From positions 1-64,000 of the forward strand of contig JAUWNI010000005.1 in assembly GCA_030612705.1 (NCBI GenBank): DNA of 64,000 nucleotides, written 5' to 3'. This stretch comes from Phycisphaerae bacterium (GTDB lineage Bacteria > Planctomycetota > Phycisphaerae > UBA1845 > Fen-1342). The notes under the pieces are model-generated. The model ran no database searches, was not told the DNA's origin, and worked only from the letters and a program-made list of their open reading frames with translations. This document shows, one piece after another, positions 1 through 7,396 of the stretch; within the stretch, counting starts at the first letter, position 1, and every line of letters starts with the position of its first letter. The position numbers and the translations under genes are program-made.

Positions 1-130
1 GCCCCGGAGGGGCGACAGAGAGTTCCCGACACGCGCCGCGTCTCTGCCGCCCCTCCGGGGCTTTCGGCACAAAACGCTCCCTTACCCCAGGGCTCACGCC
101 CTGGGCTACTATCTTTCGTCCCTCCGGGAC
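1..130. repeat. GC-rich hairpin repeats at window start
   Basis: Two inverted repeats are visible. Bases 1-14 pair perfectly with 48-61, and the stem continues imperfectly inward (16-20 with 42-46). A second 8-bp stem pairs 86-93 (CCCAGGGC) with 98-105 around a 4-base loop. No coding frame with good codon use crosses this stretch. It resembles intergenic palindromic repeats. Bases 131-234 hold nothing I recognise. Confidence 0.6.
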
Positions 131-234
131 TATCAGAAGGCTAAACGCGTACTTTCCAAGAGTGGTTTCTTTCACCCATGGCCGGTGAAAAACTCGTAAT
201 GACAGCACGCAGGTCGACAATTCCGGTTACCTCT

Positions 235-516
235 CTAGATGATGTCCTCTAGCGCGGAGATGCTGATCACCGCCTGGCGATCGACGAACACGCGTCGGCG
301 ATTCATGTGCGGCGTGCCGGCTTGCTCCATCTGACGCGCTTCGCTGACGTATTCCTCCTTCGTACTGTGGCCTTCCGTCCGGTCATGCATGTCGGCGTCC
401 GACAGCCAATAGCCGCGCTCGTCATGGGCTTCGAGTCGGCCGATGTAGATCAGCGGCCCGGGTGTGTCCAGTACCACCCGTTGTCCCACAAACATGTCGA
501 GAGAAAGCTTACTCAT
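235..516 (-). CDS. Small conserved-looking protein of unknown function
   Basis: A 93-residue soluble, acidic protein with no signal peptide or membrane segment. It starts MSKLSLDMFVGQRVVLDT and has a beta-rich first half (VGQRVVLDTPGPLIYIGRL), then a charged stretch with several His residues, and ends in a hydrophobic strand (AVISISALEDII). The ATG is preceded by a good GAGGAG ribosome-binding site at about 5 bases, which supports a real gene. The pattern of short strands suggests a small beta-barrel of the LSM/SH3 type, but that is only an impression. It stands alone between repeat-rich stretches. I do not recognise the family. Confidence 0.65.
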   Translation of the reverse strand: MSKLSLDMFVGQRVVLDTPGPLIYIGRLEAHDERGYWLSDADMHDRTEGHSTKEEYVSEARQMEQAGTPHMNRRRVFVDRQAVISISALEDII

Positions 517-540
517 CGCTCCTCGATCAAATCAAGTCAG

Positions 541-674
541 ACCGCCGTAAAAGTCATGTAGCGGCCCGCGCCTCGCGGGCCGTACGCCCAAAGCGGCGTT
601 TCCGGCCTATTACGGCCGGCGAGGCGCCGGCCGCTACAGTCTATGGGCGCCGCCGACTTTTGCGGCGGACTGTT
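541..674. mobile_element. MITE-like element, copy 1
   Basis: About 134 bp bounded by inverted copies of one sequence: a left end ACCGCCGTAAAAGTC (541-555) and a right end GACTTTTGCGGCGGACTG (655-672). Just inside the left end is GTAGCGGCCCGCGCC and just inside the right end is GGCGCCGGCCGCTACAG, so the inner palindrome GTAGCGGCC...GGCCGCTAC is also present. There is no coding capacity. Two further copies (764-971 and 7072-7202) share the ends. This suggests a non-autonomous element with terminal inverted repeats. Confidence 0.55.
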
Positions 675-763
675 GTGGGTGGCTCGGGCGTCTCGCTCGA
701 GATTCACACGGGCGGGACGGCTGTACCACCCGAAAAAGGAGACGCGAATGGAGTATATCTTCT

Positions 764-971
764 AACAGTCCGCTGTAAAAGTCAGGTAGCGGCCCGCGCC
801 TCGCGGGCCGTAAGGTAAATGACAGTTTTGGCGGGCGCTGTGTAAGCCGGGAAACGTAGCGTCCACCCCACCGTGGCGGACGTAGAATGTGGAAATCTTT
901 CACCCCCCGACGCCCGCCCCGGGGGGCGGACGCTACAGGGCCCGCCCCGTAGTGACTTTTACGGCGGACTG
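764..971. mobile_element. MITE-like element, copy 2
   Basis: About 208 bp with left end AACAGTCCGCTGTAAAAGTC (764-783) and inverted right end GACTTTTACGGCGGACTG (954-971), abutting the rsmB stop codon. The interior carries GTAGCGGCCCGCGCCTCGCG and a second repeat at about 835-903 (TGTAAGCCGGGAAACGTAGC, CGTAGAATGTGGAAATCTTT) found again at 61716-61783 and, in part inverted, at 38481-38500. It is a composite of at least two repeat families with no gene. The stretch 675-763 between copies shows nothing recognisable. Confidence 0.55.
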
Positions 972-2393
972 CTAACTCCGCACGAGCAGTGCCGCGAAGC
1001 CACCGTCGTGCCAATCCGACAATCGCGCGCCCCATTCGGGTAATGTCAGGCGGGCGATGACTTGTTTCCACTCCGAATTCTCAGCCAGGAATGATTCGAC
1101 AACCCGTTCGTTTTCCCGCGGCTCGATGCTGCACGTGCTGTAGACCAACCGACCGCCGGGGCGGACGGCGACGGCGGCACGACGAAGCAATGCGGCTTGC
1201 AACCCCACGAGTGATTCCAGTTTTTCGGCGGTCAACCCCAGCCGGGCCTCCGGACGACGCGCGATGACGCCGGTGTTCGAACAGGGCACGTCGACCAACG
1301 CGGCATCAAACTCGCGGGCCAGGTCGTCATCAGATGCGTTGGAGGTCCGGGTGAGGTGCGCGCGGATGTTGGTCAGACGCAGACGCCGGGCGTTGTCGCG
1401 AATACGTTTGATGCGGTCGGGCGAGGCATCGCAAGCGAGAACTTCGCCGCGGTCACCGATCTGTTGAGCGAGCACGATAGCTTTGCCGCCGGGGGCCGCG
1501 CAGAAATCCAGCAGGTTTTCGCCCCGCCGCGCGTCGAGTAATAATGCCGCCGCCCTTGCCGTCATATCCTGCACGTACACCCATCCCTCCCGGAAGAGCG
1601 CCGTGTCCACCACGTTCGCCGCCGCCGGCAGAAAGACGGCGTCGGGCGTCCATTCGCCCTGGTCGCCGAAGGTTTCGCGCACGCGGGTTTGAAAGACGCC
1701 GGAGTCGATTCGCAAAGTGTTGCGGTGCAGGACGGTGACCGGTATGGCCTGCGCGGCCCAGGCGATCGCCTCGGCTCGCTGCTCGTCGAAGCGCTCGACG
1801 AGTGTGCGATAACGGGCAACTCGCTCGCCGGTCGCGGCCGCGAGGTGTGCCACCCTGCCGTCTTTGTTCTCCGCAGTCGGCAGTACGTCGGACTTGAACG
1901 AACAGGCCTCGTCCCAGTTCACGCGGACCTGCCGGGGACCGAGCCGTTGCCATGGTACGCGGCGCTGATCGATGGCACGCGTCAGATTTCGCAGGATGGC
2001 GTTTACCATTCCCGGCGCGCGGCCGCCGACGTGGCGGCGGGCCTGCTCGACCGCCTCGTTGACCGCGGCGAATTCCGGGATGCGATCCATCCAGATAATC
2101 TGAAAGCCGGCCGACAGCAAGATCGCCCGCAACGCCGGCTTGACTCGGCGTTGATCGTAGCGCGCGACCACCCCGAGCACATGCTCGATCGTCAGCGCGT
2201 GGCGTACGGCACCAAGCGCGATCTCCATCGCGAGCGCCGCTTCCTGCCCGGCAAGACGTTGTTGTCCCCGCAGTTGCCCGAGCGTTTCGCTAACGAAACG
2301 CTCTCCGCTCAACGCCGCACGCACGGCTTGGAAAGCGGCTTCGCGACCGCTCAGCGACCCGGTCTCATTCTTCGCGCGCCTCGAGCTCGTCAT
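972..2393 (-). CDS. rsmB: 16S rRNA m5C967 methyltransferase RsmB
   Basis: This 473-residue protein probably transfers a methyl group from SAM to C5 of a 16S rRNA cytosine (C967 in E. coli numbering). The N-terminal ~140 residues match the NusB-like RNA-binding domain (AVNEAVEQAR, PGMVNAILRNL). The C-terminal half is the Rossmann methyltransferase: motif I LLDFCAAPGGK at 294-304, the PCS motif at 370-372 (VDVPCSNTG) and the TCS motif at 420-422 (YSTCSIEPREN), giving both cysteines of m5C RNA methyltransferases. The start overlaps the fmt stop by four bases (ATGA), so it is the third gene of a def-fmt-rsmB cluster, an order common in bacteria. RsmF-like specificity cannot be excluded, but the NusB domain favours RsmB. 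Confidence 0.93.
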   Translation of the reverse strand: MTSSRRAKNETGSLSGREAAFQAVRAALSGERFVSETLGQLRGQQRLAGQEAALAMEIALGAVRHALTIEHVLGVVARYDQRRVKPALRAILLSAGFQIIWMDRIPEFAAVNEAVEQARRHVGGRAPGMVNAILRNLTRAIDQRRVPWQRLGPRQVRVNWDEACSFKSDVLPTAENKDGRVAHLAAATGERVARYRTLVERFDEQRAEAIAWAAQAIPVTVLHRNTLRIDSGVFQTRVRETFGDQGEWTPDAVFLPAAANVVDTALFREGWVYVQDMTARAAALLLDARRGENLLDFCAAPGGKAIVLAQQIGDRGEVLACDASPDRIKRIRDNARRLRLTNIRAHLTRTSNASDDDLAREFDAALVDVPCSNTGVIARRPEARLGLTAEKLESLVGLQAALLRRAAVAVRPGGRLVYSTCSIEPRENERVVESFLAENSEWKQVIARLTLPEWGARLSDWHDGGFAALLVRS

Positions 2394-3343
2394 GATTCTT
2401 CAAGCGGGAGCAAGCGGGTCGGCGGCCCCACCTCCCGCCCGCGCGCGAACGCCTCGAACAGCATCAGCTTGCCGCCCGCCGGCTTGATCTCGAACAGCCG
2501 TACGCGCCCCCGACCAGCCTGCACGGTCTTATCCGGCAAAAACGCGCCCGGCTCAAACTCGGCGGTCGGCTCGGCCGTCGAGTCGGCAACCTGCGCCCGG
2601 GCGAGTTGTAGCCGTTCTTTTTTTCCGCCGGGCACCGCGAACAAGCACGTCGCGACCGGCCATGACCAGAGTCCGTTGATGCGGCGTACGATGTTGAACG
2701 CGGGTTGTGACCAGTCGATCTCGCTGTCCCGGCGGAAAAGCTTCGGGGCCCACGTCACTTGTGAAGCGTCCTGGGCCTCGGGTTGTCTGTTGCCGCGTTC
2801 AAGCGCCATCAACGTATCAACAAGTAATTCCGCGCCGAGCCGCGCCAAGCGGTCGTGCAGTTCAGACGCGGTCTCGGTCTCACCGATGCGCAACTCGCGG
2901 CGGCTCCAGATCGGTCCGGCGTCCCACTCGTCGTCGAGTTGAAAGACCGTAACGCCGGTGATTTCGTCGCCGTTGATGATCGCCCATTGAAACGGTGCCG
3001 CGCCGCGATACTTCGGCAACAGCGAGCCGTGAATGTTGATGCAGCCGAAGGGCAATGCGTCGAGCAGGGTATTGCCGATTTTCTGCCCGAAGGCGGCGAC
3101 CACGCCGATCTCCGCTCCGCCGAGTGCGTCGGCGAGATTCAGCGTGTTGACGTCTTCGGTCTGGATGTGGCGGATGCGCAACTCATCGGCGAGGTTGTGG
3201 ATGAATGTCGGGCGGAGTTTGCGTCCACGTCCGGCGGGTCGGTCGGGCTGGCTGATCGCCGCGACGACCGTATGCCCGGCCGTGATGAGCGCCTGTAACG
3301 CCGGCACGCCGAAATCACCGGTTCCCACAAAAACGATTCGCAT
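2390..3343 (-). CDS. fmt: Methionyl-tRNA formyltransferase
   Basis: Formylates initiator Met-tRNA using 10-formyltetrahydrofolate. From the chosen start MRIVFVGTG it has 317 residues, the normal family length. An upstream in-frame extension of 16 residues has no family character. The catalytic set is visible: N103 and H105 in NIHGSLLPKYRGAAP, and D141 in DDEWDAGPI, matching the family N-H-D triad. The C-terminal ~100 residues form the tRNA-binding OB-like domain. It lies 230 bases downstream of def and overlaps rsmB by four bases, which implies translational coupling with rsmB. Confidence 0.95.
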   Translation of the reverse strand: MRIVFVGTGDFGVPALQALITAGHTVVAAISQPDRPAGRGRKLRPTFIHNLADELRIRHIQTEDVNTLNLADALGGAEIGVVAAFGQKIGNTLLDALPFGCINIHGSLLPKYRGAAPFQWAIINGDEITGVTVFQLDDEWDAGPIWSRRELRIGETETASELHDRLARLGAELLVDTLMALERGNRQPEAQDASQVTWAPKLFRRDSEIDWSQPAFNIVRRINGLWSWPVATCLFAVPGGKKERLQLARAQVADSTAEPTAEFEPGAFLPDKTVQAGRGRVRLFEIKPAGGKLMLFEAFARGREVGPPTRLLPLEES

Positions 3344-3573
3344 ACTAACATCATCATCGATGTGCTTACACGTTGCAAATATGTCGATCAACTACGAGGT
3401 TGACAAGGAGTGACCCACCCAATGCCATTTTCAGTTAAGCAGTTTCGCGCTACGCTGCACGATCGGCTTACCCGCCTTGGCGGCCGCGAAACATCGGGAG
3501 CTATCCGGGCTTTCACGGCCACCACGGAGGGCGGCCGCTACCGAATAAAATCCGTAATACACAATCGTTGTTT

Positions 3574-4113
3574 TTATCGCCGTCGCTTTTCCCTATACGC
3601 CGCCTCAAGCTCTTTGAGCCGCTTCTTCGTGGCGATCTTGTCGCTGGGGCCCATGCGATCGAGGATCAGCGTGCCGTTGAGGTGGTCGGTTTCGTGTTGC
3701 CAGACGCGGCAGAGCAGGTCCTGGCCGTTAAGTTCAATCGGCTCGCCCTTCAGATTCCGGGCTTTGATGGTGCACTCGCCGGCGCGGCGAATCCGGACGT
3801 ACACCTCGGGGATCGACAGGCAGCCTTCCTCGGCCTCGCGGGCGCCGTGCATGTCGTGGATCTCCGGGTTGATGAAGACCATGTCATCCTGTTCCTCGCC
3901 GGTAATGTTCATCACGAACAGGCGTTTGAGCACGCCGACCTGCGGAGCCGCCAATCCCACGCCGCGGCCCTCGTGCATCATCTCGCGCATGCGGTCGGTC
4001 AGGGCCTTCAAGTCGCCGTCGAATTCCGTAATCGGCTCGCACACCTTGCGGAGGCACGGGTCGGGGTAATGCACGACGGTCAGCTTTGACAGATCAACAC
4101 TCACGGAAACCAC
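3574..4113 (-). CDS. def: Peptide deformylase
   Basis: Metalloenzyme that removes the N-formyl group from nascent proteins. At 179 residues it is a normal length. All three signature motifs are present: GVGLAAPQVG at 51-60, EEGCLS with metal ligand C98, and QHETDHLNG with H140, catalytic E141 and H144. The basic tail (AAYREKRRR) is typical of many deformylases. It is the first gene of def-fmt-rsmB, pairing the enzymes that add and remove the formyl group. The 230-base gap to fmt contains no supported gene. Confidence 0.96.
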   Translation of the reverse strand: MVSVSVDLSKLTVVHYPDPCLRKVCEPITEFDGDLKALTDRMREMMHEGRGVGLAAPQVGVLKRLFVMNITGEEQDDMVFINPEIHDMHGAREAEEGCLSIPEVYVRIRRAGECTIKARNLKGEPIELNGQDLLCRVWQHETDHLNGTLILDRMGPSDKIATKKRLKELEAAYREKRRR

Positions 4114-4174
4114 CCGTTATCTATGGATTCAACTGTAGGCACAGCCCACCAATCACTGTTCATTATAGAGCAGA

Positions 4175-5284
4175 TCAGAAGGGTTGGCCCAGCAGGAAAG
4201 CCCGCGCGACCCGGCGGGACATCTGCTCGTTGTTGAAAATCAGCGGCACCAACAGGCTCAGATCGGTGTTGGGCATGCGCAGATAGTCCGCCAGTTCCCG
4301 GCGCCAAGCCACGCCGAAAGATGCCAACTCGTCCTGCAAAACGTCGGCCTGGAGGGCTTGGAGCGCGGCGTCGGCGGCGATCCAGCCCGAGCGCATCGCG
4401 GGATAAATCCCCTCGTTGCTGAAGGCGGCGACGAAACCGCCGGCGTTACCGATCAGCAGGCAGCGTTTGCCGACGTGCGTATCCATGTCGAGCGCGATCC
4501 CGCCGGGGGACAGTCGCCGCCGCGGCTCGGCGGGGATACCCTCTGGCAGAACTCCGTCTTTGAGAGCGCTATTGCAAAACGCGCTGAACTGCTGCTCGAT
4601 CGGAATCGTCGCCGACCGCATGATGATCGTCAGGTTAACGATCTTGCCGGAACGCACGATCGTTGCGAGTTGGCCGGTTCGACTGGCGCCGACGGCCACA
4701 TCCATCCGTGTCGCGCTTTCCTTCGTTTCGTATTGGACAAAGAGGCACTGTGGGACGTCGCGCATCCACGCCGCGGAGGCCAGGTTCGCCATCTGCCCGG
4801 TCGGCGAATCAACGCCGTCGGCGATCAGCATTACCCGCCCGGCAACCTCGCGTCCGTTGCTCAGGTGCAGTACGACTCGGTCTTCGGCCAGGTTGAGATC
4901 CCGCACCGCGACGCCGTGCAGCGCATTCGCACCGGCCGTGGTTGCCTGCTTGAGTAGCGCCGCATCAAATACCGACCGCTCGACCAGCCAGCCACGCAAC
5001 TCGGGATCATCGACGAATGTGTTGCGCTTCAGGTCCCACGAATGCAGCCGCACGCCCTTGAAGGCAGCCGCCCCGGCCTTCTTGACGCCGATGCCACACT
5101 CCTTACACAAGGCTGTTCCCGCCGGTCCGAGCCAGTCGACATGCCGGTCCGCGCGCGGGAACTTTTCCTTTTCGACGACCAGCACGGCCGCCTTCTGCCG
5201 CGCGGCGCGTAGCGCGGCCACGGCGCCGGCCGGCCCGCCGCCGACCACGACCAAGTCATAAAGCTCGCGAAGGGCCTTACCCAC
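4175..5284 (-). CDS. FAD-dependent oxidoreductase, geranylgeranyl reductase-like
   Basis: A 369-residue flavoprotein. The N-terminus has the dinucleotide-binding loop GGGPAG (15-20) followed by the acidic end of strand 2 (VVEKEKFPR). Around residues 270-300 is the second FAD motif (LLIGNAGGFVAAFSNEGI, then AMRSGWIAADA), characteristic of the geranylgeranyl reductase/halogenase-like group. Family members reduce isoprenoid double bonds or oxidise aromatic substrates, and the substrate here cannot be told. Its start lies 9 bases downstream of the MCE-like gene stop on the same strand, so the two are probably co-transcribed. This might link it to lipid metabolism, which is inference. Confidence 0.75.
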   Translation of the reverse strand: MGKALRELYDLVVVGGGPAGAVAALRAARQKAAVLVVEKEKFPRADRHVDWLGPAGTALCKECGIGVKKAGAAAFKGVRLHSWDLKRNTFVDDPELRGWLVERSVFDAALLKQATTAGANALHGVAVRDLNLAEDRVVLHLSNGREVAGRVMLIADGVDSPTGQMANLASAAWMRDVPQCLFVQYETKESATRMDVAVGASRTGQLATIVRSGKIVNLTIIMRSATIPIEQQFSAFCNSALKDGVLPEGIPAEPRRRLSPGGIALDMDTHVGKRCLLIGNAGGFVAAFSNEGIYPAMRSGWIAADAALQALQADVLQDELASFGVAWRRELADYLRMPNTDLSLLVPLIFNNEQMSRRVARAFLLGQPF

Positions 5285-5293
5285 GGCGTCGCC

Positions 5294-6637
5294 TTATTTC
5301 ATCTGCTGCCAGAGATAGTCCTCGGCGATTTTGAAGCGATCAAAAGCCGACTGAAGCGCATCTTGAATCTTGCGAATCTCCGCCGCGGAAGTATCGGTCT
5401 GCCCGTCGGCCGTCGTCACGGCGTGGATCGCTTCGAGCCGGGCGGCGGCGTCGTCGAGCATGGTGGCGGCCTCGGCGAATCGGCGGGCGGCCTCGAACGC
5501 GCCAACCTGCCGAACCTCGCCGGACCACGGCTTGTTGAACAGCCGCCAGGGTGCCAGCAGGATTTCCTGCACGCCGACGCGCAACTGGTCGGACATGACC
5601 TTGACGTTCTCGATCGTGCGCTGCAACGCGGGCCGATTCAGGACGACCAGCTTGCGGCCGGCGTCGGTCATGACCACGACGTTTTCGAGCGACTTGTTGA
5701 GCCGATCCATGCCGACGTGGATCTTGCCAATCAGCGAGGTTGGATCGTCGCGGTTCAGCTCGGCCTTGAAGGCGTCGAGCAGTTCCTGGTCCATCTTGCG
5801 GGTCATGCTCTCCACGCTGGCCATGGTGCTGCGGAGCGCCGGACGGTTTTCCCGCAATATCTCCGTTGCCTCGGCCAGTCCGCGTTCGAGCCGTTCCAGC
5901 ACGACGTGGATTTTTGCCAGCACCGTGGTGTCGTCCTCGGCCGCGAGCTGACTGCGCAGGGCCGCGGTGGTGTCGTTGAGGTTGTCGACGGTGGCGTGGA
6001 TCTTGCTCATCAGCGTCATTTGCTCGCGCGGGTCGAGCTGTGTGCGCAAGTCGGCCGTCATCGCGTTGACGTCGCTGAGGCTCTGGGAAATCTTGTATGC
6101 CAACGAACCCTCAACGCGGTCATTGAGCATCTGCTCGATCTGGTCGACCATCCCGTTCGGGCCGAGCACCCGTCGTGAAAGGTTGCCGATAACCGCGGCG
6201 AGGCTCTGCGGGGGCAAGCCGTCGATCGCTGCCGTCGCCGACTCACCCGAGGTGCCGACGCTGAGGATCACCAGCACCCCGCCGCCGCCGACCGGCGGTT
6301 GATCCGTCGTGATCTGGCAATCGGAGTACAGCTTGAGATCGGCGACGATTTCAGCCTCGACCACGATCAGAAGAAGCCGTTGCCGACCCATCGGAGTGTC
6401 GATCTCGTCGTGCTCTTTTCTAACATCGATGACTTTGCCGACCTGCAACGCACCGCTGAGCATCACCGGGCTGCCGCGTTTTAGCGGCGCGACGCCTTCG
6501 TCGTGCCGAAAGCGAACGATGATCCGCGCCATCTCGCCACCCAACGAGGGGTAGACGAACAAGACCGTCCCCACAAACAACCCCAGGAACATCAATACAA
6601 CGATTCCCAGTACCAGATCCTGGCGATGTGTCTTCAT
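5294..6637 (-). CDS. MCE/MlaD family lipid-transport protein
   Basis: A 447-residue, probably periplasmic protein with one N-terminal membrane anchor (about residues 9-31, LVLGIVVLMFLGLFVGTVLF) and an MCE domain at about 38-140 (the GSPVMLSGALQVGKV region). A long helical, low-complexity C-terminal region follows, with repeated LxKIHxxxDxLN/LxxxLE-type segments. MCE proteins form rings or tubes that carry lipids between membranes, normally with an MlaE permease and MlaF ATPase. Neither partner is in this window. It precedes the flavoprotein gene by 9 bases. Function as a lipid carrier is family inference, while membership rests on the anchor plus MCE signature. Confidence 0.75.
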   Translation of the reverse strand: MKTHRQDLVLGIVVLMFLGLFVGTVLFVYPSLGGEMARIIVRFRHDEGVAPLKRGSPVMLSGALQVGKVIDVRKEHDEIDTPMGRQRLLLIVVEAEIVADLKLYSDCQITTDQPPVGGGGVLVILSVGTSGESATAAIDGLPPQSLAAVIGNLSRRVLGPNGMVDQIEQMLNDRVEGSLAYKISQSLSDVNAMTADLRTQLDPREQMTLMSKIHATVDNLNDTTAALRSQLAAEDDTTVLAKIHVVLERLERGLAEATEILRENRPALRSTMASVESMTRKMDQELLDAFKAELNRDDPTSLIGKIHVGMDRLNKSLENVVVMTDAGRKLVVLNRPALQRTIENVKVMSDQLRVGVQEILLAPWRLFNKPWSGEVRQVGAFEAARRFAEAATMLDDAAARLEAIHAVTTADGQTDTSAAEIRKIQDALQSAFDRFKIAEDYLWQQMK

Positions 6638-7396
6638 CGCGGCTCACCCCTGAAAATCCAACTCGTGCAGACCGCCGGGGCGGCGGCATGGCACCGACCG
6701 GCTCACGTGATTACAGCGGCGTCATTGTAACGATCCGACGCAGACTTGTCCGATGGACGGCTTGAATTCTACATGATCGTCGATTCAGCAAAGTAGCGGC
6801 CGGCGCCCCGCCGGCCGTAGGAGGGTGTGTGGCACAGCGCGGCCGTTGGCCGCAACCAAAGGGGCATGGGGATTGACGATTGGGGATTATTGCTGGGCTG
6901 CGCCGTTGAGATAACCTACTTTGAACTCTGGACGGGGGGTGGTACGGTCAAGCGAAGCTTGGCCGTGGTTGGCGCTCAACACGCTCGGCATGGCTGCGCC
7001 AGACCGTGTCACCCCCCGCGGCGTGAAAAAATCTTCGCGGGAAGCGAAGAAAACCATCGTTAGTAGTACATAACAGTCCGCCGCAAAAGTCATGTGGCGT
7101 CGGGTCTCCGTGCCCGACGCGGGATGAAAACGGCGTTCCACGGCCGACACGGGGGTCGGCCGCTACAGTCTGTGGCCGGTGCCGACTTTTGCGGCGGACT
7201 GTGAAGGACCCGAGCACCGGCGCGGGCGGGTCCTGGGTCCGCGTGTAGGGCCGGGGTTGAGGGTTGACCAGCACCTCCCGAATCTAGCGGTGTGAGTGAT
7301 GATACGTGCGGGCGATGGTCAGCAGCCAGGATTACTCGAAGAAGAGCCGGCGGTGACGTTGTTTTCGAACATGGCGTAATGAATGGGCATGAGCTC
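6638..7396. other. Repeat-rich intergenic region
   Basis: 759 bases without a supported gene. It holds a palindrome GTAGCGGCCGGCGCCCCGCC at about 6794-6820, a GGGGATTGACGATTGGGGAT repeat at 6869-6888 (the same family is found inside the Ser/Thr kinase gene and after purH), and the MITE-like copy at 7072-7202. Short open frames here have poor codon use and follow the repeats. Confidence 0.6.
7072..7202. mobile_element. MITE-like element, copy 3 (best preserved)
   Basis: 131 bp with near-perfect terminal inverted repeats: AACAGTCCGCCGCAAAAGTC at 7072-7091 and GACTTTTGCGGCGGACTGT at 7184-7202. The interior has two further palindromes (CGTCGGGTCTCCGTGCCCGACG and GGCCGACACGGGGGTCGGCC) and the CCGCTACAGTCTGTGG block also seen in copy 1. 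It has no coding capacity. Flanking target duplications are not obvious. Confidence 0.6.

Noticed and set aside
1689-2942. 417-codon open frame on the plus strand
   Set aside because: Antisense to rsmB and fmt, both with full catalytic motifs; no family signature in the plus frame.
3410-4069. Open frame starting after an AAGGAG-like site on the plus strand
   Set aside because: Most of it is antisense to def; the part outside def (about 50 codons) has no family character.
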